Assembly (NCBI RefSeq): GCF_003326475.1 | Contig: NZ_JPWA01000002.1 | Span: 186,001-250,000 of the forward strand | Length of the DNA: 64,000 nt | Origin: Thalassospira xianhensis MCCC 1A02616 | GTDB taxonomy: Bacteria > Pseudomonadota > Alphaproteobacteria > Rhodospirillales > Thalassospiraceae | Reading direction: 5' to 3' | In this document: one piece after another, positions 56,032 through 64,000 of the stretch | Layout of the letters: the number at the start of each line of letters is the position of its first letter | Position numbering within the stretch: the first letter of the stretch is position 1 | Program-made: the position numbers and the translations under genes | The notes under the pieces: model-generated | What the model was told of the DNA's origin: nothing | Databases searched by the model: none | Seen by the model: the letters and a program-made list of their open reading frames with translations, nothing else

Positions 56032-56461
56032 CGTCGTTAGAACCGCGAGAGCGTTCTGTCCATCGGAACGAATGTGTCATCTTGAAATATGTATGCTTCA
56101 TATCGCAGCCGATTGCTTTTTTGCTTTTATGGTCAACTGCTAACAAGGCTATAGGAATTTCGTATCTGTTTCAGGTCAGAGACCTAATGTGATGAAAAAT
56201 GTCATCTCTTCTGTCAATTTAACCGCTTTCTGTCAGCTTATGTGTCAATCCATGCCAACTTATCTGGCAATCCGAAACGCTAAGCTATTGATTTTGATGC
56301 ATATCGAATGTCAGATTTTGCGGCACCTGACAATCTCCTCCCAAAATCCGCAAAACGTTTAAGTGCAAGTGTGCCTGTCACTCGGTTCAAGCCGAATTGT
56401 CATAATTCGGGGATATGGTGAATCCACCCGGTTAAGTCGGAGTTCTTTACGAACTAAAAAC
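56032..56461. other. Intergenic region after the export unit
   Basis: About 430 bp without a gene. Noted: two direct-repeat pairs TGTCA-N7-TGTCA (56200-56216 and 56231-56247), plus single TGTCA copies at 56075 and 56309. The spacing of 12 differs from the 11 of a Pho box. Low GC relative to neighbours. Confidence 0.4.
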
Positions 56462-56512
56462 AAATGCTGTCGCTCATTATTCAGGTATCGCGAGATGAGC
56501 GACGGCATTTTC
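56462..56512. terminator. Long-stem bidirectional terminator
   Basis: AAATGCTGTCGCTCAT (56462-56477) pairs with ATGAGCGACGGCATTT (56495-56510) with one G-U pair and a 17-nt loop; T and A runs flank it. It can end both the export operon and the converging SDR gene. Confidence 0.75.
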
Positions 56513-56549
56513 AAAAATATGCCAGAGATTGACGGGGCGTAGTCTATTT

Positions 56550-57356
56550 TCAGGAGAGCCCAAAGGTCTTTCTGATGCCCGAATCTACGGCTCCGAAAGG
56601 CATGAACCGTCGCAACTTTCTTAGAAGAGAAGCTTCGCCTTTCGGTGTATGTCGCATTTTCCACTTACCCAAGGCCGCATTGATAATCGTAGTGGCAACT
56701 TCATCAGGCTCGGGGGCTTTGCGTACATTCTTTTGAATGGCTTGGGATGCAAGGCCGCGGTCCGTGTCGTAGGCGGAGATTGTGGACGCTGTCTGTGGTG
56801 CATTGATGTCCAAGTTGGTTTTGGTGAAGGACGGTTCGACAAGCGATACCCTAACTCCAAACTTGCGCACTTCATGATCCAAGGTCTCCGAGAGGCCTTC
56901 AACAGCATGTTTCGATGCTGAATAAAGGCCCATATAGGGAGCCGGAACAAAACCCAGGACCGAACTGATGTTTACAATGCGCCCTGAACGTTGTTCGCGC
57001 ATATATGGCAGGACTGCTTTTGCAACACGCAGAACGCCAAAGACATTGGTGTCAAACAACGTTTGTGCCTCGCGCACAGAGGTCTCTTCTGTCGCACCGA
57101 GCAAGGTCACGCCCGCACTGTTGACAAGAACATCAATGCGACCGGCCCTGGCAATAATGGTTTGAATGCCATTCGGTACTGCTGTTTCGTCGCAGACATC
57201 CAGCTCTACCAATTCAACGCCGTTTATAGGTTGTGCTGTTTCAATATTTCGCACTGTCCCAAAAACTCTGCAGCCCTTCTCGGTAAACTTGATCGCGGTA
57301 GCACGGCCAATGCCCGACGATACACCGGTTACGACCACAACTTTAGAATTCGACAT
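56550..57356 (-). CDS. Short-chain dehydrogenase/reductase (SDR)
   Basis: The 268-residue protein is a classical SDR: cofactor motif TGVSSGIG (10-17), NSAG (79-82), catalytic Ser131/132, Tyr145 and Lys149 in YSASK. It reduces or oxidises an alcohol/ketone with NAD(P)H. It is divergent from the thioesterase-MFS-thiolase genes, and the shared intergenic region carries two of the TAGAT-N10-(A/T)TCTA sites, so it is likely co-regulated with them. Substrate unknown. Confidence 0.9.
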   Translation of the reverse strand: MSNSKVVVVTGVSSGIGRATAIKFTEKGCRVFGTVRNIETAQPINGVELVELDVCDETAVPNGIQTIIARAGRIDVLVNSAGVTLLGATEETSVREAQTLFDTNVFGVLRVAKAVLPYMREQRSGRIVNISSVLGFVPAPYMGLYSASKHAVEGLSETLDHEVRKFGVRVSLVEPSFTKTNLDINAPQTASTISAYDTDRGLASQAIQKNVRKAPEPDEVATTIINAALGKWKMRHTPKGEASLLRKLRRFMPFGAVDSGIRKTFGLS

Positions 57357-57412
57357 GATGTTCTTTCCTACCTCGGGAAGATGAGATCCCGATCATTGCC
57401 TGAGTGAATAAA

Positions 57413-57469
57413 TAGATTGCGATCATATTCTATAAGCATTATAGATTTCAATCGAAATCTATAATGCTT
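57413..57469. promoter_or_regulatory. Two operator sites for a TetR-type regulator
   Basis: Site 1 is TAGAT-N10-TTCTA at 57413-57432. Site 2 is TAGAT-N10-ATCTA at 57442-57461 and is embedded in a perfect 16-bp inverted repeat, AAGCATTATAGATTTC-AATC-GAAATCTATAATGCTT arms at 57434-57449 and 57454-57469. The same motif occurs twice more next to the TetR gene (61225-61244 and 61322-61341), and 18 bases (ATAAATAGATTGCGATCA) are identical at 57408 and 61317. Confidence 0.75.
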
Positions 57470-57526
57470 CGCTGGGCTCTTTTGAGGTACAGGCGATAAA
57501 GGCAGTTAATAGAGAGGATCACATAC

Positions 57527-58018
57527 ATGACGGGATCATCCTCGGTGGCGTTCAGGAATGGTCAGGTTTCCGCGCCAGAGTTAATGGCGTGCACAGGGCT
57601 TGAGGTCGTTTCCAGATTAGCGGATGGCACGCTCAGCCCTCCTTCAATGGCAGAAACACTCCCCTTTACGTTACTTCCTCCCGAGGAAGGGAGGATTGAA
57701 CTACAGGCCATACCTGAGGCCCGTTGTTGCAATCTGACGAATACCATTCATGGAGGGTGGGCGATGACAATGCTTGATACAGCGATGTCACTTGCTGCCC
57801 AGACGACACTTGCCCCCGGTGAGACCTGTCCTTCACTGGAAACCACTGCCAAGTTCATCCGCCCGATATCCATTCATTCTGGCGTGATGCATGTGACGGG
57901 CCAGGTGATTGCGCGTGGTCGAACCATCATTACCTTGGAAGGCCGGATTGAGAATGCAGATGGAAAAATCCACGTACACGGAACGTCATCATGCATGATC
58001 GTGCCATGCAAAGCGTGA
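57527..58018 (+). CDS. PaaI-type hotdog thioesterase
   Basis: This 163-residue protein has the hotdog-fold thioesterase signature TNTIHGGWAMTMLDTAM (HGG) followed by ETTAKFIRPISIHSGVMHVTG. Members hydrolyse acyl-CoA or aryl-CoA esters as tetramers. It overlaps the MFS gene by 28 bp and is probably co-transcribed with MFS and thiolase genes. The combination with a thiolase suggests CoA-ester metabolism or detoxification; specific substrate unknown. Confidence 0.87.
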   Translation: MTGSSSVAFRNGQVSAPELMACTGLEVVSRLADGTLSPPSMAETLPFTLLPPEEGRIELQAIPEARCCNLTNTIHGGWAMTMLDTAMSLAAQTTLAPGETCPSLETTAKFIRPISIHSGVMHVTGQVIARGRTIITLEGRIENADGKIHVHGTSSCMIVPCKA

Positions 58019-59250
58019 GTTCGGTATCTTCAGCAAGACCCTCCGCAACATCAGGATATCGACTGTCCAAGGGAACGGTATTACCGCTTGCGGGGTTGGC
58101 TGCATTGGGGACGTTGGCAACCAATATCATTCTTCCTGCCTTCCCCGGAATGGCGGTCAGTCTTGATGTTTCGTCACGCGAACTTGGTCTGACGCTCAGC
58201 AGCTTTTTTGTTGCTTTTGCCGTCGGTCAGCTGCTGGCGGGACCGCTTGCCGATCACTTTGGACGCAAATGGCTGGTATTGGGAGGGCTTGCGGTCTTTG
58301 CCGCTGGAAGCATTGTTTGCGCCGTCGCTGACAGCTTGTCTTTTCTGGTGTTTGGCCGTGTTATCCAGGCTTTTGGGGCTTGTGCCGCTTCGGTATTGTC
58401 GCGCGCAATTGCGCGTGATTTGTTCGATGGCGAAGTTCTTGCGCGAGCCCTATCTCTCACTATGATCGCGGGAGCCGCGGCACCCGGGTTTTCGCCTTTG
58501 CTTGGTAGCGCCTTGGACGGATTGTTCGGTTGGCGTCCCATCTTCCTTGTGGTTGCGATCGTCGCAATGGCGCTTGCGGCATTCTACGGGCTGCGTATTG
58601 GTGAAACTCTTCCTCTGGCTCTCAGGACACCGCTGAGGATTTCGAGTTTTGCGACGCCGTACGGTAGGCTGATTGTAAATCGTCGATTTCTTTTTCCCGC
58701 ATTGTCACTAAGCATGATTATTGGCGGGCTATACACCTTCTTTGCTGCGGCACCATCGATCTTGCTTGATGTTCTTGGCCTCTCGCCTTTCGAACTTGGA
58801 TTGTCATTTGCCGCAACAGTTCTGATTGTGTTTGTAGCCGGTTTTCTTGCACCACGGCTGGCCCATCGCTGGGGACAGCGACGGGTCGGGATGGCGGGCC
58901 TTTTGATTGCTCTGTTCGGTGGTCTGTCGATGTTTGCTTTTGCGCTGGCGCCCTCATTCATATCTTTTACCATTGCAATCGCGGTGTATTTGCTCGGTAT
59001 GGGGCTGATCAATCCGCTCGGTACTGCTATCGCGCTTCATCCGTTCGATCGGCAGGCGGGTTCAGCGTCTGCATTGCTGGGCTTCTTGCAGATGAGCAGT
59101 GCTGCAATCGGGGCGTCATTCGCCAGCATCCTGCCACTTCCGCCGCTTAGTTCTCTTGCCCTTGTTCTTACCATTGCTTCGGGATTGGCCATCCTTGCCT
59201 TCATTCCGGTTGTACTGGGGCGTCAGTTCAAAGAGATGCCCCGCACATGA
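57991..59250 (+). CDS. MFS multidrug efflux transporter, Bcr/CflA-type
   Basis: A 419-residue major-facilitator drug:H+ antiporter with about 12 hydrophobic helices and the DHA1 motif A GPLADHFGRKWLVLGG between helices 2 and 3, plus QAFGACAASVLSRAIARDLF typical of the Bcr/CflA group. It should export a toxic organic compound. ATG 58006 is an alternative start. Context with a TetR regulon and an RND pump supports a role in resistance. Confidence 0.9.
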   Translation: MHDRAMQSVSSVSSARPSATSGYRLSKGTVLPLAGLAALGTLATNIILPAFPGMAVSLDVSSRELGLTLSSFFVAFAVGQLLAGPLADHFGRKWLVLGGLAVFAAGSIVCAVADSLSFLVFGRVIQAFGACAASVLSRAIARDLFDGEVLARALSLTMIAGAAAPGFSPLLGSALDGLFGWRPIFLVVAIVAMALAAFYGLRIGETLPLALRTPLRISSFATPYGRLIVNRRFLFPALSLSMIIGGLYTFFAAAPSILLDVLGLSPFELGLSFAATVLIVFVAGFLAPRLAHRWGQRRVGMAGLLIALFGGLSMFAFALAPSFISFTIAIAVYLLGMGLINPLGTAIALHPFDRQAGSASALLGFLQMSSAAIGASFASILPLPPLSSLALVLTIASGLAILAFIPVVLGRQFKEMPRT

Positions 59251-59378
59251 AAGATAAGAAGCGGCGTGATCGAATGTTGAGTGCAGTCTGTTCCTGCACT
59301 TCTCGTAGCAGTAGATGACAACAGCTTTGGAACCCTTGAGCAGACTTCTTACCTAAATCGAGAATTGAAGAGAATATT

Positions 59379-60563
59379 ATGAAAAAAAGAGAGGTCGTTA
59401 TTGCATATCCGTCTCGAACGGCGATCGGGGCCTTCGGAGGGGCGCTAAAAAACACGCCTGCTGTGGAGCTTGGTGCAATCGTGGTGCGAGAAACGCTGGA
59501 ACGCTCCGGGCTTGATGCCCGGCAGATCGGTTCTGTGGTTATGGGGAATGTCATTCAAGCCGGAAATGGAATGAACCCGGCACGTCAGGCCGCAATCGGT
59601 GGAGGTTTACCTGTCTCGGTGCCTGCCTATACGGTAAACCGAGTTTGCGGTTCCGGTGCGCAGGCGATCGTGACGGTGGCTCAGGAAATCGAACTGGGTC
59701 TTCATGATGCGGCGATTGCGGGCGGTATGGAAAACATGGACCTTGCGCCGCACCTGATAGGAGGCGTACGCCAGGGGTATCGCATGGGTGATGTCGCGGG
59801 TGTCGACAGTATGCTTCGCGATGGTTTGAACGATGCCTTTTCTGGGCGGCATTCAGGCTGGCACACGGAAGATCTGGTGACCTATGCGCGACTGACCCGT
59901 GAGGATCAGGATCGTTGGGCCGAGCGATCACAACGTCTTTTCTGCCAGGCAAGCAGTGCTGGCAAATTTAGGTTCGAGATTGTTCCCGTCACGGTTAAAA
60001 GTAAAAACAGCTACGAGAAATTTGTACTCGATGAAGCACCAAGACCGGAAACTAGTCTGGAAGGATTGGCAAGGTTAAGGCCTGCCTTCAGAGAAGGAGG
60101 CACCATCACTGCGGGCAATGCGCCGGGCCTTAACAGTGGCGCATCTGCGATGGTTATTGCAGAGCGAGAGTTTGCCGAAACTGCGGGTGTTGATCCAATT
60201 GGCCGCATTGTCGCTTATGGTGTTGGGGCGGTTGAGCCGGGTCTTTTTGGGCTTGGGCCGGTCCCTGCCGTGCGTCAGGCGCTAGACCGTGCCGGCTGGA
60301 CGATATCCGATCTGGAACGTGTGGAGATCAATGAAGCATTTGCAGCCGTGCCGCTTGCCGTCATGAAAGAATTGGGGCTGCCCGAGGATATTGTGAATGT
60401 GGAGGGAGGTGCCATTGCGCATGGCCATGCCATCGGGGCCACAGGGGCCGTTCTGGTCACGCGTCTCCTGCACTCCATGCGACGGGATGGCGCAAAAAAG
60501 GGGTTAGTTACACTTTGCATCGGCGGCGGACAGGGGATTGCATTGGCGCTTGAAGCCCTGTGA
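59379..60563 (+). CDS. Thiolase (acetyl-CoA C-acyltransferase family)
   Basis: The 394-residue thiolase has nucleophile Cys90 in VNRVCGSGAQA, NEAFAAVPLAVMKELG, His350 in GGAIAHGHAIGATG and Cys380 in CIGGGQG. These enzymes condense or cleave acyl-CoA in fatty-acid or ketone metabolism. The His motif reads GHA where most have GHP. It follows the MFS gene after a 128-bp gap on the same strand. Confidence 0.92.
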   Translation: MKKREVVIAYPSRTAIGAFGGALKNTPAVELGAIVVRETLERSGLDARQIGSVVMGNVIQAGNGMNPARQAAIGGGLPVSVPAYTVNRVCGSGAQAIVTVAQEIELGLHDAAIAGGMENMDLAPHLIGGVRQGYRMGDVAGVDSMLRDGLNDAFSGRHSGWHTEDLVTYARLTREDQDRWAERSQRLFCQASSAGKFRFEIVPVTVKSKNSYEKFVLDEAPRPETSLEGLARLRPAFREGGTITAGNAPGLNSGASAMVIAEREFAETAGVDPIGRIVAYGVGAVEPGLFGLGPVPAVRQALDRAGWTISDLERVEINEAFAAVPLAVMKELGLPEDIVNVEGGAIAHGHAIGATGAVLVTRLLHSMRRDGAKKGLVTLCIGGGQGIALALEAL

Positions 60564-60574
60564 TTAGTGACGTG

Positions 60575-60608
60575 ATGTCTGGCAGCGGTCGCCGAGGCCG
60601 CCAGACAT
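60575..60608. terminator. Hairpin between converging thiolase and tetR
   Basis: ATGTCTGGC/GCCAGACAT (60575-60583 and 60600-60608) with a GC-rich loop lies between the converging stops. There is no T-run, so termination is uncertain. Confidence 0.4.
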
Positions 60609-60634
60609 GTTGCAGAACGTGTTCGTCCGAAACC

Positions 60635-61207
60635 CTAGGCGATTTCCCGGGCCTTTCGGGCGACCGCATCCAGAAACGATTTTGCCATTTCCGGGTCGTT
60701 GACAACGCGGGCCAATGTCATGGCACCAACCATCATCGACAGAATAGCAATTGATTTCTCTTCCCGCTCTGCTGCGCTGGTTGCGGAAATCATTCGGCCA
60801 AGAACTTCAAGATGAGCCTTCACGCCTGCTTCAAATGAAGCTTTGACGTCAGGACTTTGTCGGGCGGCATCTGCACCGAGTGCGACGATCGGACAGCCGT
60901 CCATTTTTTCTGCCTGATGACCTTCGCTGAGATAAAATTCGATCGCGGCATCAAGCGGGTCGTCCGGGTTTTCCTCGGCAGCTTCGGTCCATCGTTCTGT
61001 CGACCCCTCCAGAGCACGTTGTGAAGCCTGTGCAACAAGGTCTTCCTTTGAGGTGAACTGCTTATAGAAAGCGCCTTGGGTTAGGCCGGCACTTTTCATC
61101 AGATCCTTAAGGCCAATCCCGTCAAACCCGTGTTCCCTGAACAGGCGACTGGCGACGTCGATCACGTTTTGACGGTTTAGGGCAGCTTGTTCACGACTGA
61201 CACGCAT
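60635..61207 (-). CDS. TetR-family transcriptional regulator
   Basis: The 190-residue repressor has an N-terminal TetR helix-turn-helix (about 10-55; NVIDVASRLFREHGFDGIGL, then SAGLTQGAFYKQFTSKEDL) and a ligand-binding C-terminal half of the AcrR/NemR-like type. It is divergent from the RND pump genes and should bind the TAGAT-N10-ATCTA sites in that gap and at 57413-57469. I chose ATG 61207, preceded by AGGT; the longer frame to 61234 adds nine residues. Confidence 0.88.
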   Translation of the reverse strand: MRVSREQAALNRQNVIDVASRLFREHGFDGIGLKDLMKSAGLTQGAFYKQFTSKEDLVAQASQRALEGSTERWTEAAEENPDDPLDAAIEFYLSEGHQAEKMDGCPIVALGADAARQSPDVKASFEAGVKAHLEVLGRMISATSAAEREEKSIAILSMMVGAMTLARVVNDPEMAKSFLDAVARKAREIA

Positions 61208-61224
61208 TGTTTGATACCTGTGGT

Positions 61225-61341
61225 TAGATTTCAACTAACATCTATATATGTTTTCACGTCTCGGTGCAAGAGACCGAAGAGCGCCTCTGTTTTCATGCGA
61301 GTTCGAACTGGTGCGCATAAATAGATTGCGATCAACATCTA
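61225..61341. promoter_or_regulatory. tetR/RND intergenic region with two operator sites
   Basis: TAGAT-N10-ATCTA occurs at 61225-61244 (just upstream of tetR) and at 61322-61341 (upstream of the adaptor gene), each with exact half-sites. This suits autoregulation of tetR plus control of the pump. Confidence 0.75.
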
Positions 61342-61405
61342 AATGAATTAATGATGTCGCATGTAATCTAAATTAACGATCAGTTTTCCAGTGAAAGGCT
61401 TTGTC

Positions 61406-62524
61406 ATGAGGCGCAAACGGTTATTTCTTTTTGGTGCGGTTGCCTTGGCAACTGTCGGGGTGATCGGGGTTGCTTTTCTCTCGCAACCCTCGCCTGGCGA
61501 AGCGTCGGCGGCGACAGATCCTCGCGAAGTGCCGCTTTTGGTAAAAGTCGCCAGGGCGACAGTTGTCAAAGGGGCTGAGCGTTCTTTCACGGGCACCGTT
61601 GCTGCGCGGATTCAAAGCAATCTGGGATTCCGCGTGCCGGGCAAGATTGTCGAACGTTTTGTCGATGTCGGACAGCAGGTCGAAGCGGGGCAGCCTTTGA
61701 TGCGACTTGACGAGACGGATTTGCAGCTTGCCCTGACGGCAAAACGCAATGCTGTGGCTGCCGCGCGCGCATCTTTCGTTCAGGCGCAGGCCGATGAGGC
61801 AAGATATGCCGCGCTGGTCAAGGACGGGCTGGCGGCCAGTCGGCAACGTTATGAACAGGTCAAGGCGATCCGCGATACGGCACAAGCTCAATTGGCTGCT
61901 GCGCAAGCGGATGCGGAAGTTGCGGAAAACGCTGCTGCCTATTCCACATTACTCGCCGATGCCGACGGAACTGTGGTTGCGACACTTGGTGAACCGGGGC
62001 AGGTCATCGCTGCAGGGCAAACCGTCATTCAGCTTGCCCATGCCGGGCCGCGCGAGGCGGTTATTGCCCTTCCTGAAACGATCCGCCCTGAAATCGGATC
62101 AGTAGCTGTCGCCAGTATTTATGGAAAGAAGGAAGCTCAAGGTAATGCACGTCTGCGACAGATTTCCGATGCCGCCGATCCGCTGACCCGGACCTATGAG
62201 GCCCGTTATGTGCTGGAAGGCAACGCGGCCTTGGCACCGCTCGGCGCAACAGTGACGGTATCTATTGCCAGTCAGGATCAGCAAGCAGGTGTCGTTATCC
62301 CAATTGGCGCGGTTCTGGACGATGGACGTCGAACGGGTGTCTGGAAGATCACGCAGGATTCCGCCTCTGTGCAGTTTGTACCGGTACAGATCAGGAAGCT
62401 TGGCGAAGAAACCGCAATTGTCATCGGAATCAATGAAGGGCAGGAGATTGTTGCCCTTGGCGCGCATCTGCTTGCGGACGGTACTGCAATCCGAACGACT
62501 CTTCAGGCAGAGGCAGCGAACTGA
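61406..62524 (+). CDS. RND efflux periplasmic adaptor subunit
   Basis: A 372-residue membrane-fusion protein of the AcrA/MexA family with an N-terminal signal-anchor (RRKRLFLFGAVALATVGVIG), the split lipoyl-like domain (LGFRVPGKIVERFVDVGQQVEAGQ and STLLADADGTVVATLGEPGQVI), helical hairpin, and beta-barrel. It links the RND pump encoded next to an outer-membrane channel. ATG 61406 follows AAAGG; the GTG at 61391 is less likely. Stop and next start overlap (TGATG). Confidence 0.92.
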   Translation: MRRKRLFLFGAVALATVGVIGVAFLSQPSPGEASAATDPREVPLLVKVARATVVKGAERSFTGTVAARIQSNLGFRVPGKIVERFVDVGQQVEAGQPLMRLDETDLQLALTAKRNAVAAARASFVQAQADEARYAALVKDGLAASRQRYEQVKAIRDTAQAQLAAAQADAEVAENAAAYSTLLADADGTVVATLGEPGQVIAAGQTVIQLAHAGPREAVIALPETIRPEIGSVAVASIYGKKEAQGNARLRQISDAADPLTRTYEARYVLEGNAALAPLGATVTVSIASQDQQAGVVIPIGAVLDDGRRTGVWKITQDSASVQFVPVQIRKLGEETAIVIGINEGQEIVALGAHLLADGTAIRTTLQAEAAN

Positions 62525-64000
62525 TGCGTTTCAATCTTTCCGCGCTCGCCGTTCGCGAGAGAGCTGTCACATTATTCTTCATCCTCCTGCTTGCCGCAGC
62601 CGGAATTTACGCCTTTGTAAATCTCGGCCGGGCGGAAGATCCATCCTTTACCATCAAGACGCTGACGGTCACAGCCGCATGGCCCGGAGCAACCGCGCGC
62701 GAGATGCAGGACCTTGTCGCAGAGCCGATGGAAAAGCGGGTTCAGGAATTGGCATGGTATGATCGTGTCGAGACAATAACCCGGCCCGGATATGCCTTTC
62801 TTACCGTTACATTGAAAGACAGCACTCCACCATCCGAAGTGGATGAGGAGTTCTATCAGGCACGCAAGAAACTGGGGGATGAAGCTCGCAATCTTCCGGC
62901 CGGCGTTGTCGGTCCATTCGTTAATGACGAATATTCGGACGTAAGTTTTGCCCTGTATGCCTTGCAGGCTCAGGGTATGCCGATGCGCGATCTGGTCCGG
63001 CAGGCCGAAACGATCCGTCAGGACCTTTTGCATGTTCCCGGCGTCAAGAAGATCAATATTCTTGGCGAACGGGCGGAACAGATTTTCGTTGAATTCTCCT
63101 ATGCGAAGCTGGCGACACTCGGCATATCGATGCAGGAGATCGCGGGTGCTTTGCAACGCCAGAACACCGTCACGCCAGCCGGTTCAATCGATACACGCGG
63201 GCCACAGGTCTTCCTTCGGTTTGATGGTGCCTATAACAGCATCCAGACCATCGCCGATACGCCGATTGTTGCTGGTGGCCGCACGCTGAAGCTTTCGGAT
63301 GTCGCAGAAGTTCGTCGTGGGTATGAAGACCCGCCGACCTACATTATTCGTCATGACGGCGAACCGGCACTTCTTTTGTCAGTTGTGATGCAGCAGGGCT
63401 GGAACGGACTTGAACTGGGTGAAGCACTGGAAGACCGGTCTGCTGCCATCGCCAATACCTTGCCGCTTGGTATCAGTTTCGAGAAGGTCAGTGATCAGGC
63501 TGTGAATATCAACGCTGCCGTGGGCGAATTCATGATGAAATTCGCTATGGCGCTTGGGGTTGTTTTGCTGGTGAGCCTGATCAGTCTGGGCTGGCGGGTC
63601 GGCATCGTTGTTGCCGCTGCCGTGCCATTGACCCTTGCCGTTGTTTTTCTGATCATGCTCGAAACCGGCAGGTTTTTCGATCGCATCACACTTGGGGCGC
63701 TTATTCTGGCGCTTGGTTTGCTTGTCGATGATGCCATTATTGCCATTGAGGTCATGGTGGTCAAAATGGAAGAGGGCATGGACCGCATCAAGGCGGCCGC
63801 CTATGCCTGGAGCCATACTGCAGCTCCGATGCTTTCTGGTACATTGGTGACGATTATTGGTTTGATGCCGGTCGGTTTTGCCAAGTCCAGTGCGGGTGAA
63901 TATGCCGGCAATATCTTCTGGATTGTCGGTTTCGCACTCATTGTTTCCTGGCTCGTAGCTGTGATTTTCACACCCTATCTTGGCGTCAAGATGCTGCCGG
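62524..64000 (+). CDS. RND efflux transporter permease, partial at window edge
   Basis: From ATG 62524 the frame stays open to the window end (492 codons), so the gene is truncated here. Visible are the first transmembrane helix (LFFILLLAAAGIYAFVNLG), the periplasmic porter segments (PSFTIKTLTVTAAWPGATAREMQDLVAEPMEKR), and the helices around 335-490, including the proton-relay motif of helix 4 (LALGLLVDDAIIAIEVM). It forms a proton-driven drug pump with the preceding adaptor. No outer-membrane partner is seen before the edge. Confidence 0.93.
   Translation, partial: MRFNLSALAVRERAVTLFFILLLAAAGIYAFVNLGRAEDPSFTIKTLTVTAAWPGATAREMQDLVAEPMEKRVQELAWYDRVETITRPGYAFLTVTLKDSTPPSEVDEEFYQARKKLGDEARNLPAGVVGPFVNDEYSDVSFALYALQAQGMPMRDLVRQAETIRQDLLHVPGVKKINILGERAEQIFVEFSYAKLATLGISMQEIAGALQRQNTVTPAGSIDTRGPQVFLRFDGAYNSIQTIADTPIVAGGRTLKLSDVAEVRRGYEDPPTYIIRHDGEPALLLSVVMQQGWNGLELGEALEDRSAAIANTLPLGISFEKVSDQAVNINAAVGEFMMKFAMALGVVLLVSLISLGWRVGIVVAAAVPLTLAVVFLIMLETGRFFDRITLGALILALGLLVDDAIIAIEVMVVKMEEGMDRIKAAAYAWSHTAAPMLSGTLVTIIGLMPVGFAKSSAGEYAGNIFWIVGFALIVSWLVAVIFTPYLGVKMLP

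Noticed and set aside
56200-56247. Pho box
   Set aside because: The TGTCA half-sites are 12 bp apart, not 11, and no phosphate gene starts here.

Overview
The window looks like chromosomal DNA of a marine-type alphaproteobacterium, most likely Rhodospirillales and Thalassospira-like. Evidence: the yqeY-dnaG-rpoD block, a trxB/lrp divergon, an alphaproteobacterial SOS box (GTTC-N7-GTTC) before uvrB, a vanillate operator of the Caulobacter type, several TRAP transporter genes, and moderately GC-rich codon use. The genus is an inference from gene content only.

Layout. 1-7 kb: an aspartate aminotransferase, uvrB, a P1-family self-processing aminopeptidase, a solute-binding protein and the molybdoenzyme MsrP. 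7-14 kb: a LysR regulator and a co-directional cluster (DUF1445 hydro-lyase, DctP-DctQ-DctM TRAP transporter, DUF2848 protein, amidase), probably for uptake and hydrolysis of an amide or lactam acid. 14-18 kb: a vanillate O-demethylase locus (vanB, vanR, vanA) with three copies of the palindrome TTGGATCC in the two promoter regions, plus an orphan TRAP binding protein. 18-24 kb: Dps, an EF-G-like GTPase and a membrane adenylate cyclase, flanked by two pairs of candidate small RNA genes with C-rich hairpin loops. 24-39 kb: housekeeping genes (LysR, trxB, lrp, GNAT, greA, carB, carA, yqeY, dnaG, rpoD) and a CAU-anticodon tRNA, followed by about 1.3 kb without a convincing long gene but with a promoter-terminator small RNA candidate and a mini-ORF.

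39.7-56 kb is the most unusual part. One tightly packed unit encodes a 3,517-residue surface or secreted protein (LEPR-type N-terminus, DUF4347, DUF11-like domains, an SdrD-B-like domain, nine VCBS repeats), a TolC-like outer-membrane lipoprotein, a small periplasmic adaptor, a GAF-like/membrane adaptor, and a PqqD-like/M50 protease/barrel-sandwich fusion. It looks like a dedicated export system, but it has no ABC ATPase and the cargo has no RTX repeats, so it departs from ordinary type I secretion.

56.5-64 kb: a TetR-controlled group (SDR, thioesterase, Bcr/CflA-type MFS, thiolase, and an RND pump cut by the window edge). Four operator-like sites of the form TAGAT-N10-(A/T)TCTA lie in the two divergent intergenic regions and tie the halves into one predicted regulon.
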